In this document: piece after piece, positions 51,540 to 63,125 of the stretch
How positions within the stretch are numbered: position 1 is the stretch's first letter
Layout: each line of letters starts with the position of its first letter
DNA from: Mallotus nudiflorus
Taxonomy: Eukaryota > Streptophyta > Magnoliopsida > Malpighiales > Euphorbiaceae
Assembly (NCBI GenBank): GCA_947683625.1
Contig: CANTUR010000195.1
Span: 1,922,001 to 1,986,000 of the forward strand
Reading direction: 5' to 3'
DNA: 64,000 nt
Notes under the pieces: model-generated
Told to the model about the DNA's origin: nothing
The model's database searches: none
The model's input: only the letters and a program-made list of their open reading frames with translations
Made by a program: the position numbers and the translations under genes

Positions 51540-53400
51540 CGTGGGTCTAAACAAAAATATTAGGGTCTGATGATGGACTGCTATAGAAAAAGTTTATAGT
51601 TTCCATTATAGCCCTCAGAGTCAACTTCAATTTGATATATTATTGGCCCCGTAGGTCAACCGATGTTGCCACGAATGTCCATTTGAACGCAAGTGAAAAA
51701 GCCCATTCTATCAAATTCATGTGCCTAAACAAAAATATTTGGGCCTGAAGATGGACTACTATTATTGAAGTTTATAGCTCCTATTATAGCCATCTAGGTC
51801 AGCTTCAAATTGTTATATTATAGGCCCCATGGTTCAACCGATGCTGCCATGAATGTCTATTTGAAGTTGAAGTTTGAAAGGCCACTCTATCAAACCAATA
51901 GTCCTAAACAAATGTATTTAGGCATTAAGACAGACTACTATAAATGAATTTTATAGCCCCTATTATAGCCCTCTCAGTCAGCTTCGATTTGATATATTAT
52001 AGGCCCCGTGGTTTAACCTATGCTGCCACGAACGTCCATTTAAAGAGCAAGTGGGAAAGCCCACACTATTAAATCCATGGGCCCAAAGATGGACTGCTAT
52101 AGGCAAAGTTTATAGCCCCCATTATAGCCCTTTGAGTCAGCTTCGATTTGATATATTATGCTCTCCGTGGGTCAACTGATGCTACCACGAACGTCCATTT
52201 GAAGCCCAAGTGTGAATGCCCACTCTATTAAATCCATGGGCCTAAACAAAAATATTTAGGCCCGAAGACAGATCACTATAGACAAAGTTTATGGCCCCCA
52301 TTATAGCCCTCTGAGTCAGCTTAGATTTGATATATTATCAGCCCCATTGGTCAACCTATGTTGCCACGAACATCCATTTGAAGCCCAAGTGTGAAAGCCC
52401 ACTCTATTAAATCCATGTGCCTAAACAAAAATATTTGAGCTCAAAAATGGACCGCTATAGACCAAGCTTATAGCCCCCATTATACCCCTCTGAGTCAACT
52501 TTGATTTGATATATTATAGGCCCAGTGGGTCAATGAATGCTGCCACAAACGTCCATTTGAAGACCAAGTGTGAAAGCCCACTCTATCAAATCAATGACCC
52601 TAAATAAATGTATTTGGGCTAGAAAATGGACTACTATAGATAGAGTTTATAGCTCCCATTATAGCACTCTCAGTTAGCTTCAGTTTGATATATTATGGAC
52701 CCCGTGGGTCAATCGATGCTGCCATGAATGTCTATTTGAATCCTAAGTGTGAAAGCCCACTCTATCAAATCCATGAGCCTAAATAAAGGTATTTGGGCCT
52801 GAAGACGAACTGCTATAGATAGAGTATATAGCCCCCATTATAGCCCTCTCGATTAGCTTCAATTTGATATATTATAGGCCCCATGGGTCAACTGATGCTG
52901 CCACGAATGTCCATTTGAAGCCCAAGTGCGAAAGCCCACTCAATCAAATCCATGAGCCTAAATAAAGGTATTTAGGCCTGAAGACGTATTATTGTTGATA
53001 AAGTTTGTAGCTCTCATTATAGCATTCGTAGTCAGCTTCGATGTGATATATTATGGGCCTCATGGGTCAATCGATCCTGCCACGAATGTCCATTTGAAGC
53101 CCATGTGCGAAAAGCCCACTCTATCAAGTCCATGGGTCTAAACAAAAATATTTGCAACTAATGATGGACTTCTATAGATGAAGTTTATAGCAGCCATTAT
53201 AGCCCTCTGAGTCAACTTCGATTTGATGTATTTTGGGCCCCGTAGGTCAACCGATGTTTCCATAAATGTCCATTTGAAGCACAACTGTAGAAGCCCACTC
53301 TATCAAATCCATGTGCCTAAATAAAAATATTTGGGCCTCAAGATGGACTCCTATTGACGAAGTTTATAGCCCCCATTATAGCCATCTGGGTCAGCTACGA
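51540..53400 (+). repeat. Monomer pair repeated at about nine-monomer spacing
   Basis: A two-monomer pattern at 51540-51800 recurs at 53120-53390 and again at 57480-57750. Its marks are gggtct(a)aaacaaaaatatt with gatgatggact, then ccccgtaggtcaaccgat, then catgtgcctaaa, then agccatct(a/g)gg(t)cag with aattgttatatta. Offsets are about 1580 bp and 4360 bp. It marks long-range relatedness rather than a regular higher-order array. Confidence 0.65.
51781..52090 (+). repeat. Ordered three-variant monomer block
   Basis: gtcagcttcaaattgttat, then caaaccaatagtcctaaac with ctctcagtcagcttcg, then cacactattaaatccatggg. The third monomer has lost about 20 bp, so ccatgggcccaaagatgg runs together. Confidence 0.65.
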
Positions 53401-53524
53401 ATTGTTATATTATAGGCCCCGTGGGTCAACTAATGCTGCCACGAACATCCATTTGAAGCCTAAGTGTGAAATCCTATTCTATCAAATCCATATGCCTAAA
53501 CAAAAATATTTAGGCCCGAAGATG

Positions 53525-53560
53525 GATCACTAACATCCATATGAAGCCCACTCTATCAAA
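53525..53560 (+). other. Truncated satellite monomer
   Basis: gatggatcacta joins acatccatatgaagcccactc, skipping roughly 95 bp of the monomer, and a further gtgcgaaag part is missing before actctatcaa. Confidence 0.8.
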
Positions 53561-55499
53561 TCCATGTGCCTAAACAAAAATATTTGGCCCCGAAGACGAA
53601 CCATGATAGACGAAGTTTATAGCCCCCATTATATCCCTCTGAGTCAACTTCGATTTGATATATTATCAGCACCATGGGTCAACCGATGATACCACGAACA
53701 TCCATTTGAAGCCCAAATGTGAAAGCCCACTCTATCAAATCCATGAGCTTAAATAAAGGTATTTGGGCCAAAAGACTAAATGCTATAGACACAGTTTATA
53801 GCTCCCATTATTGCCCTCTCAGTCAGCTTTAATTTGATATACTATGGGCCTTGTGGGTCAACCGATGCTGCCACGAACGTGCATTTGAAGCCCAAGTGTG
53901 AAAGCCCACTCTATCTAATCTGTGTGCCTATTTTATATTTGGACCTAAAGACGGAACATTATAGATGAAGTTTATAGCCCCTATTATAGCACTTTGATTC
54001 AATTTCAATTTGATATATTATGCGCTCCGTCCGATGCTACCATGAACGTCCATATGAAGCCCAAGTGTGAAAGCCCACTTTATCGAATACATGGGCCTAG
54101 ACAAAAATATTTAGGCATGAAGATGGACTACTATCGACCAAATTTATAGTCCCCATTATAACCCTTTGAGTTAGCTTTGATTTGGTATGTTATGGGCCCC
54201 GTGGGTCAACTGATGCTGCACGAATGTCCATTTGAATCCCAAGTGCGAAAGCCCACCCTATCAAATCAATGGGCCTAAATAAAAGTAAATGGGCCTAAAA
54301 ATGGACTACTATAGACAAAGTTTATAGCCCCTATTATAGCCCTCTAAGTCAGCTTCAATTTTATATATTATGGGCCCCATGGTCAACCGATGCTGCCACG
54401 AACATCCATTTGAAGCCCAAGTGCGAAAGCCTGGGGTATTAAATCCATGGGCTTAAACAAAAAAATTTAGGCCCAAAGACAAACCGCTATAGATGAATTT
54501 TAGAGCCCCCATTATATCCCTCTGAGTCAGCATCGATTTGATACATTATGGGCCCCGTGGGTCAATTGATGCTACCATGAACATCAATTTGAAGCCCAAG
54601 TGCGAAAGCCCACTCTATCAAATCCATGTGCCTATACAAAAATATTTAGGCCTGAAGACAGATTGCTATATACGAAGTTTATAGTCCCCATTATAGCACT
54701 CTGATTCAGTTTCAATTTGATATATTATGGGCAACGTGGGTCAACTGATGCTGCCATGAACGTCCATATGAAGCCCAGTGTGAAAGCCCTTTTTATCAAA
54801 TCCATGGGCCTAGACAAAAATATTTAGGCATGAAAATGGACTACAATAGGTAAAATTCATAGTCTCCATTATAGCCCTCTGAGTCAGCATTGCTTTGATA
54901 TATTATGGGCCCTGTGGGTCAACCAATGCTACCACGAACGTCCATTTAAAGCCCAACTGTGAAAGCCCACTCTATTAAATCTATAGGCTTAGATAAAAAT
55001 AACTGGGCCCAAAAATGGACTGCTATAGACCAAGTTTGTAAGCCCTATTATAGCCCTCTTATTTAGCTTTAATTTGATATATTAAGGGCCCCTGGGACCA
55101 ACCGATGCAGCTACGAACATCCATTTGAAGCCTAAGTTTATAGCCCACTCTATCAAACCAATAGGCATAAACAAAGGTATTAACACTTGATGACAGACTA
55201 TTATAGAAGAAGTTTATAGCGTGCATTATAACCCTCTCAGTCAACTTCAATTTGATATATTATGGGCCTCGTGGGTCAGCTGATGGTCCCACGAACGTCC
55301 ATTTAAAGCCCCAGTGTGAAAGCCTACTCTATCAAATCAATAGGCCTAGATAAAAATATTTAGGCCCGAAAATGGACTACTATAGACAAAGTTTATAGCC
55401 CCCATTATAGCCCTTTGAGTCAGCTTTGATTTGATATACTATGGGCCCCGTGGTTCAATCGATGTTGCCATGAACGTCCATTTAAAGCCCAAGTGCGAA

Positions 55500-57290
55500 G
55501 CCCACTCTATCAAATCCGCGGGCCTAAACAAAAATATTTGGGCCTAAAGATGGACTGCTGTAGACAAAGTTTATTGACCCCATTATAGCCCCCTAAGTTT
55601 GCTTCGATTTGATATATTATAGGCTCCGTAGGTCAACTAATGTTGCCACAAATGTCCATTTGAAGCCCTGGTATGAAAGCCTACTCTATCAAATCCATGT
55701 GCTTAAACAAAAATATTTGGGCCCAAAAACATATTGCTATAGACCAATCTTATAGCCCCTATTATAACCCTCTAGGTCAACTTCAAATTGTTATATTATG
55801 GGCCCCATGGGTCAACCAATGTTGCCACGAATGTCCATTTGAAGCCCAAGTGCGAAAGGACACTCTATCAAACCAATAGGCATAACGAAGGTATTTAGGC
55901 TCGATGACGGACTACTATAGATGAAGTTTATAGCTCCTATTATAGCCCTCTTGGTCATCTTTGATTTGATATATTATGGCCCCATGGGTTAACTGATGTT
56001 GCCACAAATGTCCATTTGAATCCCAAGTGTGAAAGCCCACTCTATCAAACCCATGAGCCTAAATAAAGGCATTTGGGATCGAAGATGGACTTCTATAGGA
56101 AAATTTTATAGCCCCCATTATAGCCATCTGAGTTAGCTTTGATTTGATATATTGTGGGCCCTATGAGCCAACTGATGCTACCACAAATGTCCATTTGAAG
56201 CCCAAGTGCGAAAGCCCACTCTATCAAATCCATAGGCCTAGACAAAAAAACTTGGTCTCGAAGACGAACTGCTATAGACAGATTTTATAGCCCCCATTAT
56301 AGCCCTCTGAGTCAGCTTCGATTTGATATCCTATGGGCTCCGTGGGTCAATCGATATTGCCATGAACGTCCATTTGAAGCCTAAGTGCGAAAGCCCACTC
56401 TATCAAATCCGTTGGCCTAAACAAAAATATTTGGGCCTGGATTGCTATAGACAAATTTTATTGACCCCATTATAGTCCACTGAGTCAGCTTTGATTTGAT
56501 ATATTATGAGCTCCGTAGGTCAACTGATGCTGCCATGAACGTCCATTTGAAGCCCCAATGTGAAAGCATACTCTATCAAATCCATGTGCCTAAACAAATA
56601 TATTTGGGCCCAAAAACATATTGCTATAGACCAAGATTATAGCCCCAATTAGAGCCCTCTAGGTTAGCTTCTAATTTTTTTATTATTGGCCCCATGGGTC
56701 AACCAATACTACCAGAAACATCCATTTGAAGCCCAAGTGCGAAAGGACACTCTATCAAACCAATAGGCATAAACTAAGGTATTTAGGCTCGATGATGAAC
56801 TACAGTAGATGAAGTTTATAGCCCATATTATAGCCCTCTCGATCAGCTCTAATTTAAAATATTATGGGCCCTATGGGTTAACCGATGTTGCCACGAATGT
56901 CCATTTGAATCCCAAGTGCGAAAGCCCACTCTATCAAATCCATGAGCCTAAATAAAGGCATTTGGGATTGAAGATGGACTGCTATAGACAAAGTTTATGG
57001 CCCCCATTATAGCTATCTGAGTCAACTTTGATTTGATATATTATGGGCCCTATAGGCCAACTGATGCTGCCATGAATGTCCATTTGAAGCCTAAGTGCGA
57101 AAGCCCACTCTATTAAATCCATGGGCCTAAACAAAAAAATTTGGGCCTGAAAACGAACCGCTATAGATGAAATTTATAGCTCCCATTATACCCCTTTGAG
57201 TCATCTTTGATTTGATATATTATTAGCCTCATGGGTTAACTGATGCTACCAAAAACATCCATTTGAAGCCCAAGTGCGAAAGCCCACGCT
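55500..57290 (+). repeat. Five-monomer higher-order repeat, two copies (about 890 bp)
   Basis: Copy 1 runs about 55500-56390 and copy 2 about 56395-57290. Shared rare variants in order are caaatccg(c/t)(g/t)ggcc, attgaccccattatag, ctccgtaggtcaact, ccaaaaacatattgctatagacc, ccctctagg with aattgttat or aattttttt, gcgaaaggacactc, ccaataggcataa, ctcgatgacgg or ctcgatgatga, catttgaatcccaag, atgagcctaaataaagg with catttgggat(c/t)gaag, and agcc(a)actgatgct with aacaaaaaaatttgg or gacaaaaaaacttgg. Copy 2 lacks about 8 bp near 56440 (gggcctggattgc). Confidence 0.92.
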
Positions 57291-59160
57291 ATCAAATCAG
57301 TGGGTCTAAATAAAGGTATTTGGGCCCAAAGACGAACTGCTATAGATGAAGTTTATAAGCCACATTATAGCCCTTTAAGTCAACACTAATTTGATATATT
57401 ATGGGCCCCATGGGTCAATCGATGCTGCCACGAACATCCATTTGAAGCCCATGTGCAAAAGCCCACTCTATTAAATTCGTGGGCCTAAACAAAAATATTT
57501 GGGTCTGATGATGGACTTCTATAGACGAAGTTTATAGCTGTTATTATGGCCCTCTGAGTCAGCTTCGATTTGATATATTTTGGGCCCCGTAGGTCAACCG
57601 ATACTGCCACGAATGTCCATTTGAAGCGCAAGTGCGAAAACCCACTCAATCAAATCCATGTGCCTAAACAAAAATATTTGGACTTAAAGATGGATTGCTA
57701 TTGACAAAGTTTATAGCCCCCATTATAGCCATCTGGATCAGTACAAATTGTTATATTATGGGCCCCGTGGGTCAACTGATGCTGCCACGAATGTCGATTT
57801 GAAGCCCTAGTACGAAAGCCCACTCTATCAAATCCATGGGCCTAAACAAAAATATTTAGGCCCGAATACATATAACTATACACAAAGTTTATAGCCCCCA
57901 TTATAGCCCTCTGAGTCAGCTTTGATTTGATATATTATGGGCCCCGTGGGTCAACCTATGCTGCCACTAATGTCCATATGAAGCCCAAGTGTGAAAGCCC
58001 ACTCTATTAAATTCATATGCCTAAATAAAAATATTTAGGCCCAAAAATGGACTGCTATAGATAAAGTTTATAGCCCCTATTATATCCCTCTGAGTTAGCT
58101 TTGATTTGATTTATTATCGGCCCTGTGGGTCAATCGATGCTGCCACGAACGTCAATTTAAAGCCTAAGTGTGGAAGCCCACTCTATCAAATGCATGAGAC
58201 TAAATAAAGGTATTTGGGCCCGAAGATGGAATGCTATAGACACAGTTTGTAGCTCCCATTATAGCCCTCTCAGTCAGCTTCGATTTTATATATTATGGGC
58301 TCCGTGGGTCAACCGATGCTACCACAAACGTCCATTTGAAGCCCAAGTACGAAAGCCCACTCTATCAAATCAATGGGCCTAAATAAATGTATTTAGGCCC
58401 AAAGACGAACTGCTATAGATGAAGTTTATAGGCCACATTATAGCCCTTTGAGTCAACATTAATTTGATATATTATGGGCCCTGTGGGTCAATCGATGCTG
58501 CCACGAACATCTATTTCAAGCCCATGTTCAAAAGCCCACTCTGTTAAATCCATGGGCCTAAACAAAAATATTTAGGCTAGAAGATAGACTGCTATTGAAA
58601 AGTTTATAGCCCTAGTATAGCCCTCTAAGTTAGCTTCTATTTGATATATTATGGGCCCCGTGGGTTAACTGATGCTACCACAAATGTCCATTGAAGTCCA
58701 AGTGCGAAAGCCCACTTTATCAAATCCGTGGGCCTAAATAAAAATATTTGAGCCTGAAGATGGACTGCTATAGACAAAGTTTATAGACCCCATTATAGCC
58801 CTCTGAGTCAACTTCGATTTGATATATTATGGGCCCCACGAGTCAACCGATGCTGCCACGAACATCCATTTAAAGCCCAAGTGCAAAAGCCCACTCTATC
58901 AAATCCATGGGCCTAGACAAAAAAATTTAGGCCCAAATACGGACCGTTATAGATGAATTTTATAGGCCCCATTATAGCCCTTTGAGTCAACTTCTATTTG
59001 ATGTATAATGGGCCTCGTGGCTCAACCAATGCTGCCATGAATGTCCATTTGAAGCCCAAGTGTGAAGGCCCACTCTATAAAATCCATATGCCTCAAATAA
59101 AAATATTTGGGCTAGAAGACAAACTATTATAGATGAAGTTTATAGCCCCGATTATAGCCC

Positions 59161-59490
59161 TCTGAGTCAGCTTTGAATTTTTATATTATGGGCCCCGTTG
59201 GTCAACCGATGCTACCACGAATGTCCATTTGAAGCCCAAGTGCGAAAGGTCACTTTATCAAACTAATAAGCCTCAACAAAGGTATTTAGGCCTAAAGATA
59301 GACTACTATGGATAAATTTTATAGCCCCCATTATAGCCCTCTTAGTGAGCTTTAATTTTATACATTATGGGCCCCTTGGGTCAACCGATACTGCCGCGAA
59401 CATCCATTTAAAGCCCAAGTGCAAAAGCCCACACTATTAAATCCATGGGTGTAGACAAAAATATTTGGGCCCAAAGATGCACTGCTATAG
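59161..59490 (+). repeat. Ordered three-variant monomer block
   Basis: gtcagctttgaattttt, then caaactaataagcctcaac with aaaggtatttagg, then cacactattaaatccatggg with tgtagac. Confidence 0.7.
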
Positions 59491-60978
59491 ATAAAGTTTA
59501 TAACCCGCATTATATCTCTTTCAGTAAACTTCGATTTGATATATTATAGGCCCCGTGGGTCAGTCGATGCTGCCATGAATGTCCATTTAAAGACTAAGTG
59601 TGAAAGCCCACTCTATCAAATCTTTGAGCCTAAACAAAGGTCTTTGGACCTGAAGATGAACTGCTATAGACAAAGTTTATTGCTCCCATTATAGCCCTCT
59701 TAGTTAGCTTTGATTTAATATATTATGGGCCCCGTGGGTCAACCGATGTTGCCACAAACCTCCATTTGAAGCACAAGTGTAAAAGCCCACTTTATCAAAT
59801 CCATGGGCCTAGACAATAAAATTTGTGCCCAATAATGGATCGCTATAGATGAATTTTATAGCCTCCCTTATAGCCCTTTAAGTCAGCTTCAATTTGATAT
59901 ATTATGGGCCCCATGGGTCAACTGATGCTACCACGAACATCCATTTAAAGCCTAAGTATAAAAGCCCGCTCTATGAAATCCATAGCCCTAACAAAAAAAT
60001 TTGGGCCTAAAGATGGACTGCTATAGACAAAGTTTATAGCCCTCTGAGTCAACTTCGATTTGATAAATTATAGGCCTCATGGGTCAACTGATGCTACCAC
60101 GAACGTCCATTTGAAGCCTAAGTGTGAAAGCCCACACTATAAAATCCATAGGTTAAATAAATATATTTAGGCCCAAGACTGATCACGATCGAGAAAGTTT
60201 ATAGCTCCCAATATAGCCCTCTGAGTTAGCTTTGGTTTGATATATTATGGGCCCCGTGGGTTAACCAATGCTGCCACAAATATCCATTTGAAGCCTAAGT
60301 GTGAAAGCCTATTCTATCAAATCCATGTGCCTAATAAAAAATATTTGGGCCTGAAGACGGACTACTATAGATGAAGTTTATAGCCCCCATTATATCCCTC
60401 TGAGTCAGCTTTAATTTGATATATCATGGGCCCCATGGGTCAACCAATGTTGCCACGAACATCCATTTAAAGCCCAAGTGTGAAAGCCCACTCTATTAAA
60501 TCTATGAGCCTAAATAAAGGTATTTGGTCCCGAAGATGAACTGCTATAGATAAATTTTATAGCTACTATTATAGCCCTCTCAGATAGCTACAATTTGATA
60601 TATTATGGGCCCCGTAGGTTAACCGATACTGCCACGAACGTCCATTTAAAACCTAAGTGGGAAAGCCCACTCTATCAAATCCATGGGCCTAGATAATAAA
60701 ATTTGGGCCTAAAGATGGACTGCTATAGATGAAGTTTATAGCCCCCATTAAAGCCCTTAGAGTCAGCTTCGATTTGATATATTATGGGCCCAGTGGGTCA
60801 ACCGATGTTGCCACAAACGTCCATTTAAAGCCCAAGTGCGAAAGCTTGCTCTATCAAATCTAAAGGACTAAACAAAAAAATTGGGCCTGAAGATAGACAT
60901 CGCTATAGATGAAGTTTATAGCCCCCATTATATTCCTCTAACTCAATTTCAATTTGATATATTATAGGCCTCGTGGGT

Positions 60979-61046
60979 CTACTTTATCCAATCCATGAAC
61001 GTCCATATGAAGCCCAAGTGTGAAAGCCTACTTTATCCAATCCATG
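60979..61046 (+). repeat. 19-bp templated duplication
   Basis: ctactttatccaatccatg occurs at 60979-60997 and again at 61028-61046, 49 bp apart. The second copy is where the monomer normally has this part (actctatcaaatccatggg, here with ttatcca). The first replaces the normal caaccgatgctgccatg between cgtgggt and aacgtcc. The rare ttatcca variant shows that the first was copied from the second. Confidence 0.88.
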
Positions 61047-62180
61047 GGCCTTGACAAAAATATTTCAGCATGAAGATGGACTGCTATAGAAAAAATTTAA
61101 AGTCCTCATTATAACCCTCTAAGTCAGCTTTGATTTGATATAGTATGGGCCTCGTTGGTCAACCGATGCTGCCACAAACGTCCATTTGAAGCCCTAGTGC
61201 GAAAGCCCACTATATTAAATCAATGAGCCTAAATAAAAGTAACTAGGGCCAAAAATGGACTGCTATAGGCAAATTTTATTGCCCCCATTATAGCCCTCTG
61301 AGTCAGATTTGATTAGATATATTATGGGTCTCGTGGGTCAATTGATGCAGACACAAATGTCCATTTAAAGCTCAAGTGCGAAAGCCCACTCTATCAAATC
61401 CATGGGCTTAAATAAAAATATTTGGGCCTGAAGATGGACCGCTATAGACAAAGTTTATAGCCCCCATTATAGCCCTCTGAGTTAGCTTTAATTTGATATA
61501 TTATGGGACTCGTGGGTCAGCCGATGCTGCCACGAACATCCATTTGAAGCCCAAGTGTGAAAACCCACTCTATTGAATCAGTGGGCCTAAATAAGGAATT
61601 AAGGAACAAAGATGGACTGCTATAGATGAAGTTTATAGCCCACATTATAGCCATCTAATTCATATTTGATATAATATATTATGGGCCCCGTGGGTCAACC
61701 GATGCTACCACGAACATCCATTTGAAGTCCAAGTGTGAAAGCCCACTTATCAAATCCATGGGCCTAAATAAACATATTTGGGCCTGAAGATGGACTGCTA
61801 TAGATAACGTTTATAGCCCCCATTATAGCCCTCTAAGTCAGCTTCGATTTGATATATTATGGGCTCAATGGGTCAACTGATGCTGCCACGAACGTTCTTT
61901 TAAAGCCCAAGTGCGAAAGCCCACTGTATCAAATCCGTAGACCTAAACAAAAATATTTGGGCCTAAAGATGGATTACTATAGACAAAGTTTATAGTCCCC
62001 ATTATAACCCTCTGATTCAACTTTGATATCATATATTATGGGCCCCGTGACCGAAGCTACCACGAATGTCCATTTAAAGCCCAAGTGTGAAAGCCCACTC
62101 TATCAAATCCATATGCCTAAAGAAAAATATTAGGGCCCGAAGACCGACTACTATAGATGAAGTTTATAGCCCCCATTATA

Positions 62181-62490
62181 GTGCTCTAAGTTAGCTTCTA
62201 ATTGTTATATTATGGGTCTCATGGTTCAACCGATGCTACCATGAACGTCCATTTGATGCCCAAGTGCGAAAGGCCACTCTATCAAACCAATAGGCCTAAG
62301 TAAAGGTATTTAAGCCCGAAGACAGACTACTATAGATGAATTTTATAGCCCCCATTATAGCCCTCTCAGTCAGCTTTGATTTGATATATTATGGGCATTT
62401 AACCGATGCTACCACGAACGTCCATTTGAAGCCCAATTGTGAAAGCCCACACTATTAAATCCATGGGTGTAGACAAAAATATTTAGGCCC
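62181..62490 (+). repeat. Ordered three-variant monomer block
   Basis: gttagcttctaattgttat, then caaaccaataggcctaag with ctctcagtcagc, then cacactattaaatccatggg with tgtagac. The middle part has a short deletion at about 62396 (tatgggcatttaaccgatgc). Confidence 0.7.
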
Positions 62491-63089
62491 AAAGATGGAC
62501 TACTATAGACAAAGTTTATAGCCCTCTTTATAGGTCTCTGAGTTAGCTTCGATTTGATATATTATGGGACCCGTGGGTCAACTGATGCTGCCTCGAACGT
62601 CCATTTGATGCCCAAGTGCAATAGCCCACTCTATCAAATCCATGGAATTAAACAAAAAAATTTGGAACCTGATGATGGACCGCTATAGATGAAGTTTATT
62701 GTCCCTATTATATCCCTCTAAATAAGTTTTAATTTGATATATTATGGGCCCCATGCATCAACCGTTGCTACCATGAACGTTCATTTGAAGCCCAAATACG
62801 AAAGCCCACTCTATTAAATCCACCGGCCTAAACAAAGGTATTTCGGCCCAAAAATGGACTACCATAGATGAAGTTTATAGCTCCCATTATAGCCCTCTAA
62901 GTCAACTTAGATTTGATATATTATGGGCCCCATGGGTCAACCGATGCCACCACGAACATCCATTTGTAGCCCCAGTGTAAAAGGACACTCTATTAAATCA
63001 TTGGACATAAACAAAGGTATTTGGGCCCGAAGATGGACCGCTATAGAAAAAGTTTATAGCTCCCATTATAGCCCTCTGAGTTAGCTTCC

Positions 63090-63125
63090 ATTTGATATAT
63101 TTGGGTCTAAATATGGATTGCTATA
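63090..63125 (+). other. Truncated monomer across related half-repeats
   Basis: tttgatatatt joins tgggtctaaatatgg. The sequence jumps from the tttgatatattatggg landmark to the similar aatatttgggcc landmark of the next monomer, losing about 100 bp. The two sites resemble each other (atatt-atgggcc against atatt-tgggcc), which suggests recombination between them. Confidence 0.8.

Noticed and set aside
1417..58382. About 35 open frames of 60-85 codons on both strands inside the satellite, many with similar proteins (for example MGLDKNIWAQRW... or MKFIAPIIALLVSFDLIYYG...).
   Set aside because: They repeat because the monomer repeats. Each spans about one monomer and closes when the frame shifts in the next copy, since 178-179 is not a multiple of three. 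Substitutions do not respect codons.
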